Below are positions 1 through 10,600 of a stretch of 64,000 nucleotides of DNA, piece after piece. Position 1 is the first letter of the stretch. Each line of letters begins with the position of its first letter. Made by a program: the position numbers and the translations under genes. The DNA comes from a bacterium (GTDB lineage: Bacteria > Desulfobacterota > Binatia > Binatales > Binataceae): NCBI GenBank assembly GCA_014896235.1, contig JADBKU010000020.1, positions 62,001 through 126,000 of the forward strand. Reading direction: 5' to 3'. The notes beneath the pieces were generated by a model. That model made no database searches and was not told the origin of the DNA. It saw only the letters and a list, made by a program, of their open reading frames with translations.

Positions 1-992
1 GCCGGATGGGCGCGAACATGGTTCGCCGCCTGCTTCGCGCCGGCCATCAATGCGTGGTCTTCGACGTAAGCCCAGCGGCGGTTAAAACGCTCGCCGATGA
101 AGGCGCCGTCGGTGCCGCATCGCTCGACGATTTCGCGGCGCGGCTGACAAAGCCGCGCGTAACCTGGATGATGGTTCCGGCCGCGGTGGTCGAACGAACC
201 CTCACCGATCTCGCCAACCGCTTCGAGACTGGCGACATCATCGTTGACGGCGGCAACTCATGGTATGGCGACGACATCCGGCGCGCCGCTAATCTGCGCA
301 AAAAGGGCATCCACTACGTCGATTCGGGTACGTCGGGCGGCGTCTGGGGATTGGAGCGGGGCTTTTGCCAAATGATCGGCGGCGAGCCCGAAATAGTCAA
401 ACACCTCGATCCGATCTTTGCCGCGCTCGCACCGGCGATTGAAAGCGCGCCGCGCACGCCCGGTCGCGAAAACGTCAAGAGCAGCACCGCCGAACACGGC
501 TATCTTCACTGCGGTCCGAACGGCGCCGGCCATTTCGTCAAAATGGTCCATAACGGCATCGAATACGGATTGATGGCCGCGTACGCCGAGGGACTGAACA
601 TCTTGCGCCATGCCAATGCCGGCAAGCGTCGCGAGAGCATCGACGCCGAAACCACTCCGCTGCGCGATCCCGAACTTTATCAATACGATCTCAACCTGAC
701 CGAAATCGCGGAGGTCTGGCGGCGCGGCAGCGTAATCGGGTCGTGGCTGCTCGATCTGACCGCGAGCGCGCTGCTTGGCGACCCCGATCTCAAGAACTTC
801 GCCGGACGCGTTTCCGATTCGGGCGAGGGACGCTGGACCATCGATGCCGCGATCGATGAGGGCGTGCCGGCGCAGGTCCTGACGGCGGCGCTATATGAAC
901 GTTTCAGCTCGCGCGGCCAGGCGGAATTCGCAAATCGAATTCTGTCGGCGATGCGCTATGAATTCGGCGGCCATTTGGAAAAGAAATCCTGA
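1..992 (+). CDS. gnd: 6-phosphogluconate dehydrogenase (decarboxylating), 5' partial
   Basis: Oxidative pentose phosphate enzyme that converts 6-phosphogluconate to ribulose 5-phosphate and CO2 with NAD(P)+. The frame is open to the window edge, so the first residues, including the start of the GxGxMG dinucleotide-binding loop, lie outside; the visible part begins at that loop's MGANM. The substrate-loop motif [10 protein letters not shown], the [14 protein letters not shown] stretch and the catalytic lysine in [10 protein letters not shown] are all present. About 330 residues is the length of the short Gnd/YqeC-type family rather than the ~470-residue E. coli type. The assignment is secure; cofactor preference cannot be read from here. 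Confidence 0.93.
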   Translation, partial: RMGANMVRRLLRAGHQCVVFDVSPAAVKTLADEGAVGAASLDDFAARLTKPRVTWMMVPAAVVERTLTDLANRFETGDIIVDGGNSWYGDDIRRAANLRKKGIHYVDSGTSGGVWGLERGFCQMIGGEPEIVKHLDPIFAALAPAIESAPRTPGRENVKSSTAEHGYLHCGPNGAGHFVKMVHNGIEYGLMAAYAEGLNILRHANAGKRRESIDAETTPLRDPELYQYDLNLTEIAEVWRRGSVIGSWLLDLTASALLGDPDLKNFAGRVSDSGEGRWTIDAAIDEGVPAQVLTAALYERFSSRGQAEFANRILSAMRYEFGGHLEKKS

Positions 993-1069
993 CGCCGCGC
1001 CGGCGCCGAATCGTCATCGACAAGTGTCGCCAACGATATGGAGGATTGGGCCGCCGGCAGCTTTGAAGT

Positions 1070-1255
1070 CTATTCGCATTCGACGATCGATTCGGGGTCG
1101 GCCAGTCCGGTTTCGACCGTGGTCGCGACGCCGCGCGCGGCGATCTGATGCGGACGCATCGCTTCCACGCGCGCAATCGCTTCTTCGGGAGACTGCGCCT
1201 GCACCGGCATTTCGTACCATGTTACGATCTGCACGCGAATGCGATACTGCGCCAT
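1070..1255 (-). CDS. small acidic hypothetical protein, 61 aa
   Basis: I do not recognise a family. The frame has an ATG at 1255 and encodes a balanced, non-repetitive protein with a beta-like start (MAQYRIRVQIVTWYEMPVQA) and an acidic tail ending in VECE. Composition looks more protein-like than the arginine-rich frames overlapping it. It lies 3' to 3' with gnd. It could be a small cytosolic protein of a DUF family. Support is composition only, with no motif. Confidence 0.4.
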   Translation of the reverse strand: MAQYRIRVQIVTWYEMPVQAQSPEEAIARVEAMRPHQIAARGVATTVETGLADPESIVECE

Positions 1256-1641
1256 GAATCAACTTCAGCCACTACTACGTCGAGCCGCGGCCGCTCCAAG
1301 TTTTCATGCCAATCACAGCAACAATTACGGGATATGTAAACAATTATTTCAATTTAACGTTCTTTGAGTCGCAAAAGGAATTTCGGCTCTGGATATGCTT
1401 ATTTCCGTCATTGCCGGTCTTTAATGGCCAATCAAAGGCCATTTCCATGCAATAGTGGATAAGCGTGTCGAGCGAGTGGTTCGATTTATGATTTCCATTA
1501 GTCGTGAAAGCGACCGGATATCGTGCCGATTGGCGTAATCGCAAATGGATAACCCGCCGTGCAGGCATCGTACTTGGTATGGTTGTGATTCCCGTCTGCC
1601 GCGCCTCGACGCGTCCGGTTAGTGCAGCACAAGCGGGGTGT
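1256..1641. other. intergenic region, no gene seen
   Basis: About 385 bases between the small ORF and the FMN reductase stop. It is more AT-rich than its surroundings in 1310-1510. The only structure I see is a small inverted repeat, AATGGCC/GGCCATT, near 1422-1442. No convincing ORF or RNA gene was found. Confidence 0.4.
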
Positions 1642-2223
1642 CTAACGCCGGCGTGCGGCCAGCGGAAGCGGCCCCAACGAACCCGAAGCGGCGGGTGCGG
1701 CCGCGCGCAGCCGCACCAGGGCATCGATTAGCGCGGCGAGATCGTCCATCACAGCCTGCGTTGGCAAGCCATCGACGAAATCCGCCGATGATAAATAAAT
1801 TCCCGTCGGCGCGGTCATCGCGCCGAACCAGGTCAGCACGTCCCGCAGATGCCATTCCGCGCCAAGAAAATGATGCGCCGTCGCGCCCATCGCGATTATC
1901 CCGCACGGCTTGCCCATCAGCGCCTCGACCGGAACGTGATCGAGCAGATTCTTCAGCGACCCGGTGAAGCTCGCCCGATAAACCGGCGTCGCAAGCACGA
2001 TCAAATCAGCCGCCGCAATTTTTCCGACAACCGTTGTCGTATCGTCGCCGTATGCTTCCAGCGGTCGGCCGTCGGCGAATGCGATGCGAAAATCGGCAAG
2101 ATTGAGAATTTCGGTTTCCACTTCGGGATGGCTCTGGCGCGCGGCCTCGGCCATCACCGTCGCCGCTTTGAGGAGCCGGCCCGGCGGCGTCACGCTGCCA
2201 ACTATAATTACAAGTTTGCTCAT
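1642..2223 (-). CDS. NADPH-dependent FMN reductase (SsuE-like flavodoxin fold)
   Basis: Predicted cytosolic flavin reductase that supplies reduced FMN to a partner or reduces small electrophiles. The start ATG at 2223 opens directly into the first beta strand (MSKLVIIVGSVTPPGR); the longer frame upstream adds 42 unrelated residues that overlap the divergent gene and is rejected. SVTPPGR is the phosphate-binding loop of the flavodoxin fold. TPVYRASFTGSLKNLLDHV is the signature of the NADPH-dependent FMN reductase family, and the 193-residue length fits. It is divergent from the FAD-dependent enzyme at 2348, with 124 bases between the starts, which suggests shared control. The C-terminal ~20 residues are Ala/Pro/Arg-rich. 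Confidence 0.85.
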   Translation of the reverse strand: MSKLVIIVGSVTPPGRLLKAATVMAEAARQSHPEVETEILNLADFRIAFADGRPLEAYGDDTTTVVGKIAAADLIVLATPVYRASFTGSLKNLLDHVPVEALMGKPCGIIAMGATAHHFLGAEWHLRDVLTWFGAMTAPTGIYLSSADFVDGLPTQAVMDDLAALIDALVRLRAAAPAASGSLGPLPLAARRR

Positions 2224-2347
2224 GGCGGTAATTCTGTCGTCGATTCGGCTTACGAATGCAATCCGCGCTTGGATGGCGTGGCGCAGGGGCGCTACGATTC
2301 GCAAATCGGATAACGGCGATTTGGTCAATTCGCCGCTGGAGGCGTTC

Positions 2348-3829
2348 ATGGGACGAACGCATGCGATCGTGATAGGGGGCAGCTTTGCCGGACTCGCGGC
2401 TGGGCGCGTGCTCAGCGAATTTTACGACCGGGTCACGGTTCTCGATCGCGACACTTTCCCGGATGGCGTCGCCGATCGCGCCGGTGTGCCGCAGGCGCGC
2501 CACGTGCACGGTTTGCTGCTGCGCGGATTGCACGAATACGAGCGCTTTTTCCCCGGCTTCGAAGCGCTCGCCGTCGAGCGCGGCGCCACCTTCCACGACC
2601 ATACCTATGATTTCGCCGTGCTGCGTCCGCAAGGCTGGACTCCGCGCTACCGCTCGGGCCTGAAGTTTCTCAGCGCCAGCCGTGAACTAATCGAATCCTG
2701 CGTCCGTGATCTCTTCCGGCGACTGCCAAACGTGGCGCTGTGCGAACGCGCGCCGGTTATCGGTCTCGATATCGATAAAGCCGGCCCGCCGCGATGCCGC
2801 GGCGTGGTCGTGCCGCGCGGATCGCTCGCGACCGGCGAATTGAACTCAAACGCCGCGGACAATCGCGAAACTCTGGACGCGGACCTTGTCGTCGATGCGA
2901 GCGGCGCGATGTCGCGTGCGCCACAATGGCTCGCCGCCGCCGAATTGCGTCCGGCGGAAGAGACGATCGTGGATCCGCTCGCCGGATATTCTTCGCGATG
3001 GTTCCAGGGACCGCCGCCCGAACGCTGGCCCCAGGAATGGTGGTGGTGGGCGGGCGCCTATATCCGCCGCCGCCCCGACGATTTGGTCGAGGCCAATTTC
3101 CAGCTCAAGGAACACAACCGCTGGCATCTGACGCTTTCCGGCTTCAATCGCCGCTACCCGCCCACCGATGAAACCGGATTCACTGCCTTTGTCGAGCGCT
3201 TGCGCTCTCCGATAATCGCCGAAATGACCCGCCTGATGGAGCCGATTTCTCCCGTCTATGCGAACCGCGCGATCCGCAACCGCCGCCGCCATTACGAGAG
3301 CTGGAGCGAGCGGCTCGATGGGTTTATCGCGATCGGCGACGCCTTTTGCGCCTACAATCCCGTTTACGCTCAGGGGATGACCGCGGCCGCGATGTCGGCG
3401 ACGATGCTGCGCGGCTGCCTTGAACGGTTCGGTCCGGCCGACGGCGCGCTTGCCCGCGAATTCCATCGCGCTGAAGCGGAAATCCAGCACGGCCCCTGGA
3501 TGCTGTCCGCAGGCGTCGATCTGCGCTTTCCATTTACCGCAGGCGACCGGCCGCTCTCGCTCAAACTATTCAACCAATATCTCGATCGGGTCGGCGCCGC
3601 TGCGAGCGATCCGGTCGTCCGCACGCGCCTGCTCGAAGTCGCGCAATTGATGCGGCCGTTCGATGACCTGTTTGAACCTGCGATAATGGTGCGCGTCGGC
3701 GCGCGCGAGATTGCGCAAGCCGCGGCGTCGCTCTCCCGCATCTTTTCGATGAACGGCGCGCGCGACATTCCGCCGATGCCGCCTCCGCCGATGGCGAGTG
3801 AATCTCCGTCCGCTCCTGTCGCTGCGTAA
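2348..3829 (+). CDS. FAD-dependent oxidoreductase / monooxygenase
   Basis: Predicted class A flavoprotein hydroxylase or related oxidoreductase, substrate unknown. The ATG at 2348 places the Rossmann loop GGSFAGLAAG near residues 10-19, as expected for the N-terminal FAD-binding domain, followed by an acidic strand end (VTVLDRD). A second FAD-contact region is visible in the C-terminal half, around FIAIGDAFCAYNPVYAQGMT, matching the GD-motif with a following P-x-x-x-G-M helix of the PHBH/geranylgeranyl reductase superfamily. The product is 493 residues. It is divergent from the FMN reductase upstream; a two-component relationship is possible but not shown, since this protein has its own FAD site. 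Confidence 0.78.
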   Translation: MGRTHAIVIGGSFAGLAAGRVLSEFYDRVTVLDRDTFPDGVADRAGVPQARHVHGLLLRGLHEYERFFPGFEALAVERGATFHDHTYDFAVLRPQGWTPRYRSGLKFLSASRELIESCVRDLFRRLPNVALCERAPVIGLDIDKAGPPRCRGVVVPRGSLATGELNSNAADNRETLDADLVVDASGAMSRAPQWLAAAELRPAEETIVDPLAGYSSRWFQGPPPERWPQEWWWWAGAYIRRRPDDLVEANFQLKEHNRWHLTLSGFNRRYPPTDETGFTAFVERLRSPIIAEMTRLMEPISPVYANRAIRNRRRHYESWSERLDGFIAIGDAFCAYNPVYAQGMTAAAMSATMLRGCLERFGPADGALAREFHRAEAEIQHGPWMLSAGVDLRFPFTAGDRPLSLKLFNQYLDRVGAAASDPVVRTRLLEVAQLMRPFDDLFEPAIMVRVGAREIAQAAASLSRIFSMNGARDIPPMPPPPMASESPSAPVAA

Positions 3830-4151
3830 ACGACGAGCTTCCAAGCGGCGTTAGGCAAAAGCATTTTCTGATTCCGGTTCGCAAGCGGCTCAAATCGCCC
3901 CTTGCCTCGCGATTGGATGCCAACTGCGGAAATTTGGATCGAGATGCCGCGCTATGCAATTGCGCACAACGAGCAAGCATAGTTCTGCATCGAAACAATT
4001 CGATAAATTTCAATCAAAGAGCCGGTAGTGGGCGGCGGTTGCGCGGGAGGCGCGAGGAACGTTATCTAGGGGAGCAAATTCAGCGGGCGAGACGCCGGCG
4101 CCGGACGCGATGCGCGTCGGCCGCGCCCGCGCCGCCAAAGGAAATCACGCG
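3830..4151. other. intergenic region upstream of the LLM oxidoreductase
   Basis: About 320 bases without a convincing gene. Open frames here are arginine-rich shadows. The last 70 bases contain a purine-rich stretch but no clear ribosome-binding site immediately before the ATG at 4152. A promoter is expected here but I cannot place it. Confidence 0.35.
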
Positions 4152-5099
4152 ATGGCGAAAATTGCCTTGGCCTGTACGATCATGCCCGACAGCTCCCTGC
4201 CGACCATCATCGATTGGGCGCGGGAGGCCGAAGACGCCGGTTTTGACGGCGTCTTCATGACCGAGGCGAACAACGATTCGCTCGCTTGTTCGCTGGCGAT
4301 CGGTTTCAACACCCGCCGCATCAAGCTGGGCACGGCGATCACCAATATCTATCTGCGCCATCCGAACCTGCTCGCCAACGAGGTCGCCGCCGTGCATGAA
4401 CTGACCGGCGGACGCTTCATCCTCGGCCTCGGCACGGGCCATCGCGAAAGCAACGGCGCCATCGGCATCGACATGGGCGGCCCGGCCGATCCGATGCGGA
4501 AGATGCGCGAGACGGTGGCGACGCTGCGGCGGATGATCGAGGGCGGCAAGACCAATCCTAAGGTGACGGGGAAAACGCCGCTTTACTTGGCCGGCGTATC
4601 GCGGCCGATGGTGCGGATGGCGGGCGAAATCGGCGACGGCGTGATTTTTAATTTCTTCCCGCCTGCGCGGGTCAAAGAGGCGCTTGGCGAAATCGCAGAG
4701 GGCGCGAAAAAGGCGGGGCGCGACCCGAAGGAGATCGAGCCGACTCTGTTTGCGACGGCTTTCATTTCTAACGATCTTGAAATGGCGCGCAAACCGGCGC
4801 GCACCCTGCTTTCCCGATATGGCGCGTTGCGTTTTTACGGCAACATGTTCGCGCATGCGGGATTCGAGCGCGAAATCGAAGGTATCCGCGCAGCGGGGAG
4901 CGACGGCAAGGCGGCGATCGCGGCGGTGACTGACAGGATGATCGATTCGACCCTGCTCGTGGGATCGGAGGCGCGCGTGCGCGAGCGGCTGGCCGAGTTG
5001 ACCGCGCCGGGAATCGGATGGGCGATCGTTTTCGTCAATCCGGTCGGGGAAGATCGCGCGAGCGCGGTCAGGCGGGCGATTCGGGCGCTGCGTCCCTAA
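4152..5099 (+). CDS. LLM-class (luciferase-like) flavin-dependent oxidoreductase
   Basis: TIM-barrel oxidoreductase of the bacterial luciferase superfamily, probably F420- or FMN-dependent; the substrate is unknown. The ATG at 4152 gives MAKIALACTIMPDSS as the first strand; a 14-residue longer frame has no support. Typical features are WAREAEDAGFDGVFMTE in the first helix, IKLGTAITNIYLRHP around residue 60, and the AAVHELTGGRFILGLGTGH signature around residue 90. The 315-residue length matches F420-dependent family members. Its stop codon overlaps the stop of the convergent membrane protein gene at 5096, so the two transcripts run tail to tail. Confidence 0.85.
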   Translation: MAKIALACTIMPDSSLPTIIDWAREAEDAGFDGVFMTEANNDSLACSLAIGFNTRRIKLGTAITNIYLRHPNLLANEVAAVHELTGGRFILGLGTGHRESNGAIGIDMGGPADPMRKMRETVATLRRMIEGGKTNPKVTGKTPLYLAGVSRPMVRMAGEIGDGVIFNFFPPARVKEALGEIAEGAKKAGRDPKEIEPTLFATAFISNDLEMARKPARTLLSRYGALRFYGNMFAHAGFEREIEGIRAAGSDGKAAIAAVTDRMIDSTLLVGSEARVRERLAELTAPGIGWAIVFVNPVGEDRASAVRRAIRALRP

Positions 5100-6577
5100 T
5101 TCGCCGGCGGGAGCGGCTGCGGATTGCGCCGGACTTCAAGTCCTTTATCCTTGGATTTCCAAACCACCGGCATGCGATCGACCGCGTGGTCAAGCCATGG
5201 GAGCATGCGGCGGGCGTCGGCCGGATTTTTCTTGACCGGCACGATAACAAATTCCGCGTGGTTTATCGCGTCAATTGTGCGGTCGGATTCATGCCCGATA
5301 TCGTTGCCAGGCAACAGATAGGCGGTCGGCGCGGGCATCATGCCCGGCCATACGGTGTCCGCGCCGTTCATAATGCTGACGACGATTCTGCGATGGCCAT
5401 GCGTTAAATTCTCGATGACCTGTAAGTCGGCGCGGTCGGACGACGATAGCCAAGCATACCCGTATCGCGGGCTGTAAGAGAGCTTGGGCCATTCGTGGAT
5501 CGAAGCGACCGTTATTCCGTAATCAGACAAAAACGCCATGATGGCGAGGATTGCGACTGGCGCGAAGTTGAAATCGTCGGATGCGGCGCATGCCGCAAGG
5601 CCCATCACGAGCGCGAACGAATAATTCATCCACGATGCCGGGCCGCCGAACATCACCAGTGCCGCCACAAGTTGCGCAGCCGCGCAGAATACGATCGTTT
5701 CCTTAAGTCGCCGGTCGAGATCGCCCGAAACCCCATGGCGGATTAGCTGCCTTGCGCAGACGGCGCCGGCGATCGTGAGCCAGATTCCGCCAAGAAACCA
5801 AAATGGAATCACAGTGGCGAAATAACCAACAAGCGGCGCGCCATGAAGCGAGTAAAAATCATAGCCGCCGCGATTGAATAGCCCGAATCCGAGCGCACGA
5901 TAGTCGCGAATTCCGCCGGCCGGAATGACTGATGTGATCAATGGCCACAACCCGAACTCGAGCCCCAATACGATTGCCAATAGCAGTCCGACGATCGCCG
6001 CCGGGATGCATTGACGAATCGCCAGGTTCCAGTCGAATTTTCGCGAGCCGTCATGAGTTCGAAGGGTCGCCGCGGCGTCAATCGCGACAAGAATCATGAA
6101 GCCGAAAAAATACCCCATCTCCGGTTTGGCGAAGCAGGCCGCCGTCGCCAACGCCAGCGATTGGCTGCGCCGATTTTCCGCGAACGCCGCCAGCGCATGA
6201 CTCAGCAGGACCGCTTCAACTCCGTGCGCCAGCGAAAAATAGGCGCTCGGAATTGCGATCGGGAGGGCGACGATTAAGATTCCAATGCCGATTGGATTAA
6301 GCGAGAGCGCTCTTGCAAATCGGGCGACCGCCAAGGCCACGGCGATGGCGCATGCCAGCGACGCCAGTTCGAAGGCAATGGGGGTCAGCCCAAACAGCTC
6401 GAACCAGAACCGCCCTAATAAGATCGGTAAAAGTCCGTAAAAATAGCCAAAGTTGACGGTCGGGAGCATCCCCTGAGCGGTCAGAGATTGAACTGTCAGC
6501 CAAGCGCCGCGATCGCCGAGAAAAATGCTGCCGAAGCACATGTCGTGCGGAACATGAAGCAAAGTTGCGCCAATCAC
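5096..6577 (-). CDS. polytopic membrane protein, GT-C glycosyltransferase-like
   Basis: Inner-membrane protein with roughly ten hydrophobic segments in its first 350 residues and a soluble C-terminal domain of ~110 residues. The early sequence FGSIFLGDRGAWLTVQ followed by GMLPTVNFGYFYG resembles the acidic first extracytoplasmic loop of GT-C family lipid-linked sugar transferases; this is resemblance only. The GTG at 6577 lies inside the first hydrophobic helix, and the same frame stays open to about 6690, adding a basic stretch (RRLFENWRRRPEHPP) that would make a normal cytosolic N terminus. The true start is therefore probably upstream at a non-ATG codon overlapping the preceding gene. The stop overlaps that of the convergent LLM gene. 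Confidence 0.65.
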   Translation of the reverse strand: MIGATLLHVPHDMCFGSIFLGDRGAWLTVQSLTAQGMLPTVNFGYFYGLLPILLGRFWFELFGLTPIAFELASLACAIAVALAVARFARALSLNPIGIGILIVALPIAIPSAYFSLAHGVEAVLLSHALAAFAENRRSQSLALATAACFAKPEMGYFFGFMILVAIDAAATLRTHDGSRKFDWNLAIRQCIPAAIVGLLLAIVLGLEFGLWPLITSVIPAGGIRDYRALGFGLFNRGGYDFYSLHGAPLVGYFATVIPFWFLGGIWLTIAGAVCARQLIRHGVSGDLDRRLKETIVFCAAAQLVAALVMFGGPASWMNYSFALVMGLAACAASDDFNFAPVAILAIMAFLSDYGITVASIHEWPKLSYSPRYGYAWLSSSDRADLQVIENLTHGHRRIVVSIMNGADTVWPGMMPAPTAYLLPGNDIGHESDRTIDAINHAEFVIVPVKKNPADARRMLPWLDHAVDRMPVVWKSKDKGLEVRRNPQPLPPAN

Positions 6578-6684
6578 GATTACGATAAAGGTTATCGCGA
6601 GCGGCCGGAACGACGGCGGATGTTCGGGCCGGCGGCGCCAATTCTCGAAAAGCCTGCGGCTTTCCGGCTCTTTTGGCAGAGCGG

Positions 6685-7443
6685 CTATGGCTGCACCTGC
6701 GCGCTGCCGGGCGGCATCATCCGCGGTCCGGCCTTCAGGATGTGGAAAAAGCTCATTATACGATCGTAATTTGCGCCTAGATCGCTCACGCCGCAGCGCG
6801 ATTTCGAGCGCATCTCGACAAGGCTCTTGTCCGGCCCATCCGGCCGCACTTGGATAATGAAATCGTCTTTGAATTTGAAGAGCGCCGAAGTCGCCACGCC
6901 TTCAAGTTCATGGGCCGTCTGATCGTTGCGGGTTATCGACCAATTGGGGATTTCGCCAGCGAGGATCTCGACTCGCTTATAAACGATATTTGGCGTTCCG
7001 TCGAGCGTTAGTGGAGCCAGGTCAGGGTAATTCTTTTCCTGGATCGGGGCGAATTTTGGATTGTACGCCAATCCTTCGCCGCATTCGGAATTCATTTTCA
7101 GCGCGGCCACGAATTGCGGCGGATTTTGCGTATCGGTCGTGATGTCGTTGATCGGAACGGCGCGATGGCGCAGGACGATCCCGACGATCGGCGCTGCGAC
7201 CACCAGCCCGAGGATTGTGCCGATTCTGGCCCGGATTTGCCCGCCATGGCGTTCTTCACCGCGCGTCAGCAGCATGCCGATGAGGCCCAATACGATAGCG
7301 ATTCCAGCAAAGAAAAAGCCGACCAGAAAAATCTGGAAGCCTTTAAAGGGCGGCGTCAGGCCAAAATGCGCAGCGACGATTCCTGCCGCGACCAGGGCGA
7401 CCCCCAGTAAACTGTCATAGAATGCCAGCCACGCTAGTACCAT
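6685..7443 (-). CDS. membrane protein with C-terminal DUF1499-like domain
   Basis: 252 residues. Three hydrophobic helices occupy about residues 1-100 (LLGVALVAAGIVAAH, FLVGFFFAGIAIVLGLIG, IGTILGLVVAAPIVGIVL). The soluble C-terminal domain ends in VEMRSKSRCGVSDLGANYDRI, which matches the conserved end of DUF1499 proteins (R-S-x-S-R-x-G-x-x-D-x-G-x-N). The biochemical function of DUF1499 is unknown to me. It is directly upstream of, and probably co-transcribed with, the polytopic membrane protein, whose N-terminal coding region may overlap this stop codon. Confidence 0.75.
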   Translation of the reverse strand: MVLAWLAFYDSLLGVALVAAGIVAAHFGLTPPFKGFQIFLVGFFFAGIAIVLGLIGMLLTRGEERHGGQIRARIGTILGLVVAAPIVGIVLRHRAVPINDITTDTQNPPQFVAALKMNSECGEGLAYNPKFAPIQEKNYPDLAPLTLDGTPNIVYKRVEILAGEIPNWSITRNDQTAHELEGVATSALFKFKDDFIIQVRPDGPDKSLVEMRSKSRCGVSDLGANYDRIMSFFHILKAGPRMMPPGSAQVQP

Positions 7444-7682
7444 CGTCGTCTCCGTCGTTTTCGCGTGAAAACGCGCCTACGATAGTTGGTTATATGATGC
7501 GCAGCGTTATTACAAAGCCCCCGGCCCGGGCCGTCCCGTGGCGCCACATGATGTCCCGGACGGTCCCGCGGCGCCATTTCAGGCGCCGCCGCGGCGCTCA
7601 AATTGCGGGTTGATTCCCGCTCGGATAGTGTAATTGGTTACCGCGTCCGCCAACGGACGCCCGCTGGCGCATTCAGGTTCAG

Positions 7683-10600
7683 ATGGAAACAACCGCCCAA
7701 CGCCTCGCCCTGCTTCGCGATCTGATCGCGCGCCGGATCGTCCTGCTCGACGGCGCCACCGGCACCTCGATTCAAGGGATGAATCTGCACGCGAGCTATT
7801 TTGGCGGGCCGCATCTGGACGGCTGCAACGAAAATCTCGTCGCGACCAGCCCGGACCGGATCCGCGAACTCCATCGCGGCTTCCTCGAGGCCGGCGCCGA
7901 CATAATCGAAACTAACAGCTTCGGCTCGACCTCGATCGTGCTGGCCGAATACGGTCTCGCCGATCGCGCCCGCGAGCTTAACCGGCTGGCCGCCCGCATC
8001 GCGCGCGAAGAGGCCGACGCCGCATCGACTCCCGCCAAACCGCGTTTTGTCGCGGGTTCGATGGGCCCGACCACCCGCAGCATCTCCGTCACCGGCGGCG
8101 TGACGTTCGACGAACTGGCCGCCGCCTATCAGGAACAGGCCGAAGGCCTGATCGAAGGCGGAGTCGATCTGTTGCTGTTGGAGACCGTTCAGGACTCGAT
8201 CAATTGCAAGGCCGGGCTGGTCGGCATCGACCGCGCGCTTGACGCGACCGGCAGCGCCGCCGGCATCGCGATTTCGGGCACGATCGAAACGATGGGCACG
8301 CTGCTGGCCGGGCAGGATGTCGAGGCGTTCTACGCAACTTTCGCGCATCGCGATTTGCTCTGGATCGGCCTCAACTGCGCGACCGGTCCGGACTTCATGA
8401 CCGACCATCTGCGGACGCTCGCGGAAATCTCGCGCTTTCCGGTCGCTTGCGTGCCCAACGCGGGGCTTCCCGACGAAGAGGGCCGTTATAACGAAACGCC
8501 CGAAACGCTGGCGCAAAAGCTCGAACGCTTTATCGCCAATCGATGGGTGAACCTGGTAGGCGGATGCTGCGGCACCACGCCCGCCCATATCGCCGCGCTG
8601 GCGCAGGTCGCGGCGGCGGGCAAACCACGCGAAATCTCCGCGCCACGCCGATCGATCGTCACTGGGATCGAAGCGCTGGTAATCGACGACGACGCCCGGC
8701 CGGTGATCGTCGGCGAGCGCACCAACGTGCTCGGCAGCCGCAAGTTCAAGCGGCTGATCGGCGAAGGCAAGTTCGAGGAGGCCGCCGAAATCGGCCGCTT
8801 GCAGGTGCGCCGCGGCGCCCATGTGCTCGACGTATGCGTGCAGGACCCCGACCGCGACGAGAGTGCGGACATGGCGGGCCTGCTCGGCGCGCTTGTGAAA
8901 AAGGTCAAAGCGCCCCTGATGATCGACACCACCGACGCGCGGGTGATCGAGGAATCGCTCAAGCGCACGCCCGGCAAATCGATTATCAATTCGATCAATC
9001 TTGAAGACGGCGAGGAGCGCTTTCGCCGGGTCGTGCCGATCGCGCGCCAGTACGGCGCCGCGCTGGTCGTCGGATGTATAGATGAAGACAAGCGGCAGGC
9101 GCAGGCGATTACGCGCAACCGCAAGCTCGAAATCGCCGCCCGTTCCTATCGGCTGCTGACCGAAAAGTATGGCGTCGAGCCTGAAGACATCATTTTCGAT
9201 CCGCTGGTTTTTCCGGTCGGCACCGGCGATCGCAATTACGTCGGCTCCGCGGTCGAGACGATCGAGGGGATTCGGTTGATCAAGGCCGCGATGCCGCGGG
9301 CGAAGACCGTGCTTGGCATCTCCAACGTTTCCTTCGGATTACCCGAGAGCGGGCGCGAAGTGCTGAACTCGGTGATGCTCTATCATTGCGTGCAGGCGGG
9401 GCTTGATCTGGCGATCGTGAATTCCGAAAAGCTCGAACGCTATCCCTCGATTCCCGAGGAAGAGCGGCGGCTCGCCGAAGACCTGCTCTGGAACCGCGGC
9501 GACGATCCGATCGCCGCCTTCGCCGCCTACTTTCGCGCCAGGAAGGCCAAGCCCACTCACGCCGAGCGCACTTCGATGCCGCTCGATCAGAGGCTCGGCC
9601 TTTACATACTTGAAGGCTCCAAAGACGGCCTGATCGACGACCTCAACGAGGCGCTAAAGACGCGCACGCCGCTCGAAATCATCAACGGCCCGCTGATGGC
9701 CGGGATGGACGAAGTCGGCCGCCTCTTCAACGCCAACCAGATGATCGTCGCCGAAGTGCTGCAATCGGCCGAAGCGATGAAGGCCGCCGTCGCCCATCTC
9801 GAACCGTTCATGGACAAGGCCGAAGGGCTGAACAAGGGCACGATCATCCTCGCGACCGTCAAGGGCGACGTGCACGATATCGGCAAGAACCTGGTCGATA
9901 TCATCCTGAGCAACAACGGCTACCGCGTGATCAATCTCGGCATCAAGGTGCCGCCCGAAGAATTGATTCGCGCCTGCGAGAAGCATCGTCCGGACGCGAT
10001 CGGCCTCTCGGGCTTGCTGGTGAAATCGGCGCAGATGATGGTGATAACGGCGCAGGACTTGAAGAACGCCGGCATCGGCTGTCCGATGCTGGTGGGCGGC
10101 GCCGCGCTCTCCGCCCGCTTCACCCGCCTCAAGATCGCGCCCGAGTATGCCGGAATCGTCGCCTACGCGAACGACGCGATGGAGGGCCTCGACCTTGCGA
10201 ATCAACTGATGAATCCGCAGAAGCGCGAGGCGCTCGCCGTCGCGCTCGATCGCGATACGGCGCGGATGCGATCGGCGGCGGCGAAAACCAGCGCGGAAAC
10301 TCAAACGCCCGCGCGGCGCGGCCCTGCGGTCATCTACGAGGGGCCGATTCCGGAGCCGCCCGATCTGAAGCTTCATCTGCTGCGCGACTACGACCTCGAA
10401 GAAATTTTGCGCTACGTGAATCCGGTGATGCTCTACACGCGCCATCTCGGCTTCCGCCATTTCGAGCAGGCGCTCGCCGCGGGCGACGCCAAGGCGCTCG
10501 AACTGAAGGCCGCCGTCGATGCGGTCGAAGACGAGATGCTCGCGCGGCCAGATATCACGGCGCGCGCCGCCTATCGCTTTTTCCCGGTTCATTCCGACGG

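Noticed and set aside
7444-7682. possible cobalamin or SAM riboswitch upstream of metH
   Set aside because: No recognisable B12-box or SAM-family core; only GC-rich near-repeats.
7615-7690. tRNA-like stretch before metH (CGGATAGTGTAATTGGTTACCGC and a GTTCAG-like end)
   Set aside because: The D-loop-like run is striking, but the anticodon stem would have a 6-base loop, no acceptor stem pairs, and the T arm lacks GTTCGA. Not a functional tRNA.
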